DNA from: Curvibacter soli
GTDB lineage: Bacteria; Pseudomonadota; Gammaproteobacteria; Burkholderiales; Burkholderiaceae_C
Length of the DNA: 59,360 nt
Assembly: GCF_029211125.1 (NCBI RefSeq)
Contig: NZ_JARGEN010000039.1
Span: 1 to 59,360, forward strand
Direction of reading: 5' to 3'
Shown here: positions 39,832-46,402 of the stretch, piece by piece
How positions within the stretch are numbered: position 1 is the stretch's first letter
Layout: each line of letters opens with the position of its first letter
Translations under genes and position numbers: made by a program
Notes under the pieces: model-generated
What the model saw: the letters and a program-made list of their open reading frames with translations, nothing else
What the model was told of the DNA's origin: nothing
The model's database searches: none

Positions 39832-40364
39832 CGGCAAGTCTCCAGCCACACGCGGTTGCAGTCCCAGAAAGAGCGCTCAGGCGGGCGGCTGCGCTTCGCT
39901 ACTTCGGTGTCCGCATAGGCGGGCGTCGCCGTCACAGTGACCTCGTGCAATTCCACGTTGCGCAGCTCGCGCAGCATGGAGCCGTCGCCACGGTCTAGCC
40001 AGGTGTCGCCACCAGGCGGAACGATGAAGCCAAACGATGCACCTTGGATAACCCGGCTCTCCACCAAAACGGCAATATCACGGGCCACTGAGGTATCAGG
40101 CAAGCGAAGCTCAAAAGCCAATCCATGCTCATCTTCCCGAAGTTGCAATGTGCCGGAGGCGGTGCTTCCCAGCAGGGCGCGGCGGTCGTGGTCGGCAAGC
40201 GCCACGATGTTGCGGCCGTCTGCCAGCGATGCGCGAAACGCACCAGGCATAACGCGCTCGAAGAAGTCGCCTATCCGGGTTTCCGAGCCGAAGCGCGCAA
40301 CATATCCTGTCAGCCGTCCGGGCGATGACGCCCGAAGCTCGCCAGTACGAATTTCAAGCGTCAT
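39828..40364 (-). CDS. Prohead protease (HK97 family)
   Basis: The 178-residue serine protease starts MTLEIRTGELRASSPGRLTG. It has the histidine in ALADHDRRALLG and the serine in VIQGASFGFIVP, then LHEVTVTATPAYADTEVA typical of U35 peptidases. It trims the capsid protein during head maturation. It lies 10 bp after the capsid gene. Confidence 0.92.
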   Translation of the reverse strand: MTLEIRTGELRASSPGRLTGYVARFGSETRIGDFFERVMPGAFRASLADGRNIVALADHDRRALLGSTASGTLQLREDEHGLAFELRLPDTSVARDIAVLVESRVIQGASFGFIVPPGGDTWLDRGDGSMLRELRNVELHEVTVTATPAYADTEVAKRSRPPERSFWDCNRVWLETCR

Positions 40365-40374
40365 CGTCTGCTCC

Positions 40375-41601
40375 TTAGATGCCCAGGTCGTCTGCCACCA
40401 CGAACGCCTTTGGATGGCGTACCACGGCATCCATGGTGTGCATGATCCGCAGTTGAACGTCGCCCTTTTCGTAGTAGCCAGCCGCATACGGATTGGCCAG
40501 CACCTCGGTCACACCCCATTCACCAATCACGATTTGCGAGAAGTCGCCAGCGATCACGCGGCCCTTGTCTGGTGTGCCGCTCTTGGCGTCCAGTTGGTTG
40601 GTGACGTAGGCGGGCAGGCCAGCCACGCGGCCGCCGTCCATCAAATACACGCTACCGGCGCTGGCGTCCTTGAGGGTGGTTTGCAGCTTCGTGGCGGCCT
40701 TGGCATGGGTCAGCACGGCATTCGGAGTGATGTTCTCCAGGCCCAGCTTTTCCAGCATCGCCACGATGGTGGCCCAGCTCAGAGTGGCAAGGTTTGCCGT
40801 CTGAATGCCGCTCACGTTCAGGATGCCCACCGGCTGCTTTGCCACTGCGGTTCCATGCAGCAAAGCTTTGTCCACTGCCAAGCCCACCACGGCGCTGATG
40901 TCGTCGCGCAGCAAGGCTTCGATGCTGGGATTGCTCTGCAATGCCAGGTTGCGGGAGAAGGCCGTCAGCGCGCCCACGGTCTTGGGTTCCAGCTTGATGG
41001 AGCTGTACGTGGTGTTGCTCTCGGTCAGGCTGTCGCCTTCGGCCACCCAGTAGGCGGTGGCTGCGCCGGTCGCCTTGGGCAGGACGGTATCGCCACGCAA
41101 CCCAGTCAGCACGCGGGCGCCCAGGCTGCGCACGATCAGGCTGTTGCGCAGCAGGCCGATGAATTGATCCGCACGGTAGTCGTCGGGCACCACAGCAGCC
41201 GCGCCGGTGGTGGTCATGGTGGTGCGCTTTTCAAAGATGCTTGTGGGCACCAGCACGCCACCGTTGCGGGCGGTCAGGCCCTGGCGCTTGGCTTCGGCTT
41301 GGAACTCGGCCAGTGCGCCGGTAACGCTGCGGTTTTCAATCTGAGCGGCGATGGCGTCCAGCACGTTGACCTGGCCTTCCAGCTCGTTGCGGGCCTTGTC
41401 CACCGGGGCACCCAGGCTGCGGCGCTCGGCGTCCTCGATGAACTGGGCGCGCTGCTCGTCGGCTTCCAGATTCTGAATCTCGATCTTGAGCTTGTCGAAC
41501 TTCGCCTGGCCTTCGGCGTTGAGCTGGGGAGTGCTGGCCAGCAGGGAGCGGGCTTCGGAGACTTTGGCGGCGCGGGCTTCACGGATTTGGTGCAGTTGCA
41601 T
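40375..41601 (-). CDS. Major capsid protein (HK97 fold)
   Basis: The 408-residue precursor has an N-terminal coiled-coil scaffold (about residues 1-105; AEARSLLASTPQLNAEGQA is in the shadow of the frame reading MQLHQIREARAAKVSEARSL). The capsid core follows from GVLVPTSIFEKRT, through NSLIVRSLGARVLTGLRGDT and the C-terminal YEKGDVQLRIMHTMDAVVRH. It is the first gene of the head operon and lies just downstream of a consensus promoter with an operator. Confidence 0.94.
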   Translation of the reverse strand: MQLHQIREARAAKVSEARSLLASTPQLNAEGQAKFDKLKIEIQNLEADEQRAQFIEDAERRSLGAPVDKARNELEGQVNVLDAIAAQIENRSVTGALAEFQAEAKRQGLTARNGGVLVPTSIFEKRTTMTTTGAAAVVPDDYRADQFIGLLRNSLIVRSLGARVLTGLRGDTVLPKATGAATAYWVAEGDSLTESNTTYSSIKLEPKTVGALTAFSRNLALQSNPSIEALLRDDISAVVGLAVDKALLHGTAVAKQPVGILNVSGIQTANLATLSWATIVAMLEKLGLENITPNAVLTHAKAATKLQTTLKDASAGSVYLMDGGRVAGLPAYVTNQLDAKSGTPDKGRVIAGDFSQIVIGEWGVTEVLANPYAAGYYEKGDVQLRIMHTMDAVVRHPKAFVVADDLGI

Positions 41602-41659
41602 TTGTGGGCTTTCTTGAAAAGGTGCCCATGCAATCGCCGGGCGGGTTGTGATAGTTATT

Positions 41660-41674
41660 GCCTATCAATTAGGC
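41660..41674. promoter_or_regulatory. Operator over the head-operon transcription start
   Basis: GCCTATCAATTAGGC is a dyad with 5-bp arms and a 5-bp spacer. Its edge is 4 bases downstream of the -10 box of the capsid promoter, so a bound protein would cover the start site. It resembles a phage repressor operator and would keep capsid genes off in the integrated state. Confidence 0.55.
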
Positions 41675-41678
41675 GTGA

Positions 41679-41707
41679 TATATAGCCTTTATCAATCGTC
41701 GTGTCAA
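41679..41707 (-). promoter_or_regulatory. Sigma-70 promoter of the head operon
   Basis: On the minus strand, TTGACA (41707-41702) is separated by exactly 17 bases from TATATA (41684-41679). This is a perfect -35 and a near-perfect -10 at ideal spacing, pointing at the capsid gene 78 bases downstream of the -10. Confidence 0.75.
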
Positions 41708-41729
41708 GAAAAAACCCGCTCGGGGCGGG
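41708..41729 (-). terminator. Rho-independent terminator of the early operon
   Basis: Minus-strand reading gives CCCGC, a 5-base loop, GCGGG and then TTTTTTCTT. It lies directly upstream of the head promoter, so it separates early (regulation/replication) transcripts from the head operon. Confidence 0.65.
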
Positions 41730-41765
41730 CCGTTATGCTGCAACCTCTCAACACAAAGGAGAGTC

Positions 41766-42086
41766 ATGAAGTCAGCAACTATCCTTGCCGCGCTTTTCAT
41801 GTTTGCCGCAGGCCCTTCATTTGCGCAGAGCGCTGCGCATGATGCGCTCCTAGCTCAGTTCAAAAGCAAGGCAGAACCAACAGTCAAAGACGCAATCTGG
41901 ACTTCCCCAAAAATGCTCAAGGTAGGCGTAATCGACAACGGGACGAATCGAGACGGCTTCGCTGCGTATGTGTGCGGCGAAGCCGCCTCTGCCGGTCTAA
42001 AGGGCATCAGCGTCCAAGTCATAGATATCGCCAAACTCAAGAGCACTGGCAAATGGGTGAAACTCGGTGAGATGCACTGTAGGTAG
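41766..42086 (+). CDS. Small secreted protein, moron-like
   Basis: The 106-residue product has a signal peptide (MKSATILAALFMFAAGPSFA, cleaved before QS), so it is exported. The mature part (VKDAIWTSPKMLKVGVIDNG; VQVIDIAKLKSTGKWVKLGE) matches no family I can name. AAAGGAGAG precedes the ATG. It is the only plus-strand gene in the element, wedged between early and head modules, the usual place for a lysogenic-conversion gene (moron). Confidence 0.6.
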   Translation: MKSATILAALFMFAAGPSFAQSAAHDALLAQFKSKAEPTVKDAIWTSPKMLKVGVIDNGTNRDGFAAYVCGEAASAGLKGISVQVIDIAKLKSTGKWVKLGEMHCR

Positions 42087-42113
42087 CAAGGGCCACGTCA
42101 CCCCTTATTGCCC

Positions 42114-42695
42114 TCAGTGCTGCATTCGACTGCCTACAGATGGCATCTCTAGATGGTCTACGGGAGACGTAGTAGGCGGGGGCACAAAAACACCTCTGAT
42201 AGCACCGTGAGACGTAGTAGGCGGGGTGCCTTCTACTACGCGAGACGGTGCTATACGCGGTGTCTGTACTACGCGAGACGGGGTAAGGGGTGCGTTTTTT
42301 TGGTAGGCACCACGCACAAACGTCTCAGCCGCACCAGGGTCATAACCGGGGATTTTGTCGAGCGCCCGCCATGTAACGGCATACCAGCTCGCCTTGTTGG
42401 GGCGGTGGCCCTTCACAGTCTCATGGATGAACCCGGCTTCGATCAGCTTGCGCTTTGCCCGCAATGTCACGTCCGGGCTGTTCCAGCCGCGTTTTGCTAG
42501 GTACGCGTCTGACAGCAGCAACCGCCCATTGTTGTCTCGCACAAACTGGCGTGCCAGCTCAAAAAGCAGGGCACGCGCAGGATGGCTCAGAGCAGCGTAG
42601 GCGGGGCAATCCAGCACACTCCAAGGCAAGGCTACAAACCCGCCTGCGTCGCGCCCTGAATCGCCCTTGTGGCCTCGGTTGCGGCCGTTCGCCAT
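42114..42695 (-). CDS. Winged-helix replication-type protein with internal repeats
   Basis: The 193-residue protein has an N-terminal winged-helix-like region (FVALPWSVLDCPAYAALSHP; LLLSDAYLAKRGWNSPDVTL; KRKLIEAGFIHETVKG), as in phage replication initiators or replisome organisers. The C-terminal third is low complexity and is encoded by a set of inverted and direct repeats (42164-42281) that look like an origin. Lambda O has its origin inside its own gene in a similar way. Its ATG overlaps the stop of the topoisomerase-like gene (TAATG). The exact family is not recognised. Confidence 0.6.
   Translation of the reverse strand: MANGRNRGHKGDSGRDAGGFVALPWSVLDCPAYAALSHPARALLFELARQFVRDNNGRLLLSDAYLAKRGWNSPDVTLRAKRKLIEAGFIHETVKGHRPNKASWYAVTWRALDKIPGYDPGAAETFVRGAYQKNAPLTPSRVVQTPRIAPSRVVEGTPPTTSHGAIRGVFVPPPTTSPVDHLEMPSVGSRMQH
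42164..42281. other. Candidate replication origin: iterons and a large dyad
   Basis: GAGACGTAGTAGGCGGG occurs twice (42164-42180, 42209-42225). CTACTACGCGAGACGG at about 42233-42248 and GTACTACGCGAGACGG at 42266-42281 are partly inverted versions with the same CGTAGTA core. Positions 42199-42220 and 42233-42254 form a 22-bp inverted repeat with 18 matches (outer ATAGCACCGT, inner CGTAGTAG) around a 12-base loop. All lie in the coding sequence of the winged-helix gene. Confidence 0.5.
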
Positions 42696-43582
42696 TACAC
42701 GGCACCTTGTTGGAAAAGGCCCGCCATCTTGGCGATGTGCCTGCGTTCGCTCTGCTCTGCCACCTTGGCAACGTGAAGGGCGTTTTCTGGCAGCAGAGTT
42801 TCCACATGCAGACGCAGCAAGGCCCGCAGATCACGCGCAGGCATGGCCTCGGCCTCCACGGTGTAGGTCAGGTGCTGGCTGCGCTTATCGCCCTCCTTGC
42901 GCGGCTTCGTGGGCAGTTCGTACTGTTCCACCTGTTCCTCGTTGATGGCGATCCGGCGGAAGTCCATGTCGATATCGGCGCGCAGGTGTTCGCGCAGCTC
43001 ACGCTCCAGGGACTGGTCGATCAGCACGCCAGCGGGGTCGTAGTCGCCCACGTAGAGCACGATCAGCGGGCGGGTGTCCTGGCTGGCGTTGTGCTGTTGC
43101 GCGGCCTCATGGATGAATGACAGGCTGGAGAACCCGCCACAGGGGAACAAGTCCACAGCCAGCTCCTGGCAGTCATCCAAGATCACCGAAGCAATGCTTC
43201 GTGACTCTGCCCACACCTCACAGCGGTAGTCCGAATCGCGCCACAGGTCGGCGCGGTACAGGTGGCCCATGCGCCGGAGAAAATCACCGGCGTCGTCGTA
43301 GGTGTTGACAAAGTAGCCCCTGCGGCTCATGTCCGCAATCCAGTGATATGGGATCAGGCCGGAGCGGCGAAGTGCAACACACCGGGCCTGCACATGGCGA
43401 TAACCACGATCAGACTTCTCCACCGGCTCACCCAGGCGCGGGTCTGTCATGCGGTAGAACACATGCCGGACAGACTGGGGATGATCTTCGCGCAGGACGG
43501 CAATGATTTGCTCGTCGAGCTGTGCCATGCGGGTTTTGGTGCGGCGATCTCGTTTTATGGTGCTGGCACGTTTAATTTTCAT
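42695..43582 (-). CDS. Topoisomerase VI A-subunit/Spo11-like protein (Mini-A-like)
   Basis: The 295-residue protein has SVRHVFYRM near residue 43, placed like the RxxYY catalytic-tyrosine motif of the winged-helix domain of Spo11/TopoVI-A. A TOPRIM-like domain follows, with LIVLYVGDYDPAGVLID (the DxD pair near residue 181). Its size fits the Mini-A group, A-subunit homologues of mobile elements that lack an ATPase B partner. No B subunit is encoded here. The inner ATG at 43582 has GGAGG upstream. It may act in replication or recombination of the element. Assignment rests on motifs only. Confidence 0.6.
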   Translation of the reverse strand: MKIKRASTIKRDRRTKTRMAQLDEQIIAVLREDHPQSVRHVFYRMTDPRLGEPVEKSDRGYRHVQARCVALRRSGLIPYHWIADMSRRGYFVNTYDDAGDFLRRMGHLYRADLWRDSDYRCEVWAESRSIASVILDDCQELAVDLFPCGGFSSLSFIHEAAQQHNASQDTRPLIVLYVGDYDPAGVLIDQSLERELREHLRADIDMDFRRIAINEEQVEQYELPTKPRKEGDKRSQHLTYTVEAEAMPARDLRALLRLHVETLLPENALHVAKVAEQSERRHIAKMAGLFQQGAV

Positions 43583-43823
43583 GCTGCACCTCCGGCTCAC
43601 TCACCAGCGTGTAGAGCGCCACACGCGCATGGTGATAGCCGTCACGGTCCACGATGACCACGGGGTCAGTGGTGATGTGATAGCCCTTATCGCGCAGCCC
43701 CTTGATGCGGGCAGGAGCCTGATAGATACCCAGACGGCGCAGGTCATAGGAGGTATGCGGGCGAATGCGCAGCACTTCCAAAATGCGCTTGAACTGCGCT
43801 TCTGTGGCGGTGGACTTGTCCAT
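43572..43823 (-). CDS. Small helix-turn-helix protein
   Basis: The 83-residue protein has TEAQFKRILEVLRIRPHTSY and then DLRRLGIYQAPARIKGLRDK, a winged-helix pattern like the HTH_39 family of phage proteins. It overlaps the alpA-like stop at its ATG (TAATG) and the start of the topoisomerase-like gene. A regulatory or replication role is likely but unproven. Confidence 0.6.
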   Translation of the reverse strand: MDKSTATEAQFKRILEVLRIRPHTSYDLRRLGIYQAPARIKGLRDKGYHITTDPVVIVDRDGYHHARVALYTLVSEPEVQHEN

Positions 43824-44089
43824 TACAGCGCCTCCTTTGCGGCCACGCTGTTGCGCTCGCGGGTAATGCCCTCCAAGTACTTCGCCACCGCCTTGCGCGG
43901 GTACAGGTAGCGATTACCCAGCAGGATATAGGCAGGGCCGGTGCCGCGCTTTCTCCACGCCTCCACGGTGCTTTGGGACAGCTTGCCCAGCAGCATGATG
44001 TCGGTTTCTGTCAGGCAGTCGAGTTTGTCCGCCAGTGTGCGCAGGCGGTCGAGTTGATTTTCTGCGGCGGGTTGCAGTGTAGCTTCCAT
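43823..44089 (-). CDS. AlpA/MerR-like helix-turn-helix regulator (excisionase type)
   Basis: The 88-residue protein reads LTETDIMLLGKLSQSTVEAW and RKRGTGPAYILLGNRYLYPR, the DNA-binding-domain pattern of AlpA and excisionase-like proteins. In phage satellites AlpA homologues switch on excision and replication genes. It heads the early operon alpA, HTH, topoisomerase-like, replication-like. A perfect 19-bp inverted repeat lies about 80 bases upstream of its start. Confidence 0.7.
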   Translation of the reverse strand: MEATLQPAAENQLDRLRTLADKLDCLTETDIMLLGKLSQSTVEAWRKRGTGPAYILLGNRYLYPRKAVAKYLEGITRERNSVAAKEAL

Positions 44090-44170
44090 TTCCCATTACC
44101 TTTCTGGCGTAGGCCAAAAGTGATTGATGGGTAATGGTGCTTTGCATTAGCTATTAAATCTATAGCATCG

Positions 44171-44218
44171 TACTAGCATAGTACGTACTAAACCTGCAAA
44201 GTACGTACTATGCTAGTA
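44171..44218. promoter_or_regulatory. Perfect 19-bp inverted repeat upstream of alpA
   Basis: TACTAGCATAGTACGTACT (44171-44189) is repeated in exact inverse at 44200-44218, with a 10-base centre. Each arm holds a smaller palindrome AGTACGTACT, so the region offers two adjacent symmetrical protein sites. It lies upstream of the alpA-like operon and covers the TAG stop of the next gene. A repressor or activator site is most likely; lack of a T-run argues against a terminator. Confidence 0.7.
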
Positions 44219-44722
44219 AGGTACAGATTCCCATTCTTTGCACCAGCGTTCAATTACGCGTTGGCTCTCCAGTGACTCGTATTTGTCGAGCATGGCCCTT
44301 GCAAATGCAGATTTGCTCTTGTACTCATGCTTGTTCTTTTGCCAACGCTCCCAGCATTCGCGCACGTTCTGCTTTGCCACCTGCTTCGGATCTCGATGGT
44401 GTCTTACCATCGCTCGCATTCCAGCTCTAGCACTTACTCCTTTTTCATTTGCGAGTTGCGCGAAATGCCAAAGTGAATTTGCGTCCAAATTGTTTTTGAC
44501 GATTAGATTTAAACGCTCGATATGCGACTCATATATTTTTGCGTTTTCCTCTGGAGTAGATTCAAAATCCGGAAAAGGAAGGCCATCATATAGCTCGTCA
44601 ATGACTGCTTGCGCGCGTTCTCTATGGAGCGCCTCTTTTTCCATATCCTCCCAGTTCACGGGTGGTAATGGGCATTCTTCATCTAAATCTGATTCATCGA
44701 TAAAACGAACAATTTTTCTCAT
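44213..44722 (-). CDS. Charged protein of unknown function (satellite)
   Basis: The 169-residue product is rich in acidic and basic residues and probably all helical (MRKIVRFIDESDLDEECPLP; late part ESQRVIERWCKEWESVPY). No domain is recognised. Its base composition is visibly more AT-rich than the neighbouring genes, which points to a different origin. It could be a repressor, an interference factor or an accessory gene. Its stop lies in the 19-bp inverted repeat. Confidence 0.5.
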   Translation of the reverse strand: MRKIVRFIDESDLDEECPLPPVNWEDMEKEALHRERAQAVIDELYDGLPFPDFESTPEENAKIYESHIERLNLIVKNNLDANSLWHFAQLANEKGVSARAGMRAMVRHHRDPKQVAKQNVRECWERWQKNKHEYKSKSAFARAMLDKYESLESQRVIERWCKEWESVPY

Positions 44723-44814
44723 CGCGTTCCCTCACGCTCCCTGAAAAGGTGCCAGCCCAGCCCGTCAGGGGAAACGGGTTTTCGGGGATCAGTCTAGGGC
44801 TGGCGAATGGGGTT

Positions 44815-45165
44815 TTAGGCCGTGGCGACTGCGCAAGGCTGTGCAAGCGCGGCGCGGTGGGCAGCCCTGGCGGCTTGGCGGCGAGTGAGGGCGGGATCGA
44901 CGTAGTTGCAGCCGACTTGCTCGGCCTCGCTGTTGATGCAGTTCGCGATGTTGTCGGCCTTGCCCCAGATGGCGCGCAGAGCCTGGGCAATGATTTCCGG
45001 GTGAAGGTAGCCGTCGGGGTGTTCGAACTGTGCCAATGCGAGCTTGGCGATGGCGCTGATTTCGGAAAAACCATCTTGCGCAAGGCTGTCCATGAACTCC
45101 ACAGTGTCGCGGAGCGTCTTGATGTCTTCGGGTTTGGCGGTTTGATTTACAGTTTCGGTAGCCAT
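44815..45165 (-). CDS. Small protein of unknown function (satellite)
   Basis: The 116-residue frame starts MATETVNQTAKPEDIKTLRD and continues FMDSLAQDGFSEISAIAKLA, with a basic alanine-rich C terminus (RRQAARAAHRAALAQ). It is probably helical. No family is recognised. It lies 27 bp downstream of the integrase gene and is probably co-transcribed with it. Confidence 0.5.
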   Translation of the reverse strand: MATETVNQTAKPEDIKTLRDTVEFMDSLAQDGFSEISAIAKLALAQFEHPDGYLHPEIIAQALRAIWGKADNIANCINSEAEQVGCNYVDPALTRRQAARAAHRAALAQPCAVATA

Positions 45166-45191
45166 GGTGAAAGTCTTTCTTTCGTTGATGG

Positions 45192-46289
45192 TCAGACAGC
45201 CTTGGCGGTCGAATCGCCTTGGCTGTCGCCTTGTTGCCCTGCATGATCCGGCGCAGGGCTTGCCGGTTTCTTGATAGCGTCGTGCACGTCCGATGGCTTG
45301 ATGGCCGTGTACCGGCGCAGCATGGCCCACGTCTTGTGCCCAGTCAGTAGCGCCACCTGCGGGATGCCAAGGCCCATGCGGAAAAACTGAGCGGCGGCGC
45401 GGTGGCGCAGGTCGTGAAAGTGCAAGTCCTCGATGCCCAGCGCAGTGCAGGCGCGGGTGAAGGATGCCGATACGCTACGCGGGTCATAGGGAAACAGGAA
45501 CCCGGTCTTGCGCTCGGCAATGATGGGTTCCACGATGGCCCAGGCATCCGGCAATAGCGGCACCGTCTGGTCGTTGCCTTTCTTGTTGCGCGGGTCTTTG
45601 CGGTCGCGGATCACCACGGTCTTGGCCTCGGTGTTGATATCCTCGATTTCCAGCCGCGTGATTTCGCCTTGCCGCATCCCGGTTGCCAATGCGAACTGAC
45701 ACAGGGTCTGCATGGGGATTTGCTGGCGCTTCAAGGTAGCCCAATGGCCATAGATGCGCCCTAGCTCGTCGTCTGTCGGCTCCCGGTCACGCTCCTGGCT
45801 GCGGGTGTTGAGGCCACGGTGCATGAGGCTGGCGCGGGCGTCCAATGCAAGGCGCTCGGGCAAGTCGAGCTGGCGGGCATGGCGGCCCCACTTGAGCACG
45901 GCAGACAGATAAGACAGGTCTGCGGCGATGGTCACGCCCCCTGCCCCGTCATCCTGGCGGCGGTCGATAAAGTCGCGCAGCACCACAGCGTTAAGGTTCG
46001 CCAGCTTCACTTTGCCCAGCTCGCGTTTGAGCATGGCAAGGGTTGCTTCCTTCGTCTTGCCGGGTAGCTTGGTGCTGCTCTCGTTGTATTTGTCGATCAG
46101 GTCGCCAAGCGTTGCGCCCTTGGGGACGGGCGCATAGCCACCAGCGGCGATGTGGCTGGCCTGAGCCTCCACGGTGATGGCCCAATCCTTCGCTTCGCGC
46201 TTGGTGGCGAAGGTGGCAGCGCGGTACATGCTGCCCCTACGGATTTGAGCACGCCACTTGCCGGACGGTAACTGAGAAAATGAGGCCAT
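45192..46289 (-). CDS. int: Tyrosine recombinase (integrase)
   Basis: The 365-residue integrase has an N-terminal arm-binding part (MASFSQLPSGKWRAQIRRGS), a core-binding SAM-like domain, and the catalytic domain with arginine in TGMRQGEITRL, HDLRH, GHKTW and the nucleophile in MLRRYTAI. It is adjacent to dusA with its start facing the right attachment site, the normal layout for dusA-targeting elements. Confidence 0.94.
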   Translation of the reverse strand: MASFSQLPSGKWRAQIRRGSMYRAATFATKREAKDWAITVEAQASHIAAGGYAPVPKGATLGDLIDKYNESSTKLPGKTKEATLAMLKRELGKVKLANLNAVVLRDFIDRRQDDGAGGVTIAADLSYLSAVLKWGRHARQLDLPERLALDARASLMHRGLNTRSQERDREPTDDELGRIYGHWATLKRQQIPMQTLCQFALATGMRQGEITRLEIEDINTEAKTVVIRDRKDPRNKKGNDQTVPLLPDAWAIVEPIIAERKTGFLFPYDPRSVSASFTRACTALGIEDLHFHDLRHRAAAQFFRMGLGIPQVALLTGHKTWAMLRRYTAIKPSDVHDAIKKPASPAPDHAGQQGDSQGDSTAKAV

Positions 46290-46346
46290 GTGTGTGCAGT
46301 CGTGTGCATTGGTTAATGCTCAGATTCTGCACTTTTTAGGCACTTC

Positions 46347-46364
46347 GTGTGCACACCGTGTGCA
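46347..46364. promoter_or_regulatory. Right integrase arm-type site
   Basis: GTGTGCACACCGTGTGCA matches the left copy at 35098-35115 with one change. Further GTGTGCA units lie at 46291-46308 and a TTGCACACG at 46372. The cluster lies between the integrase start and the attachment core. Confidence 0.6.
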
Positions 46365-46402
46365 CTTTATCTTGCACACGGGGTAAAAAGCAGGTTCTAC
46401 AG

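Noticed and set aside
42164-42281. A CRISPR array in the repeated GTAGTAGGCGGG region
   Set aside because: Repeats are few, partly inverted, unevenly spaced and lie in a coding sequence; there are no cas genes.
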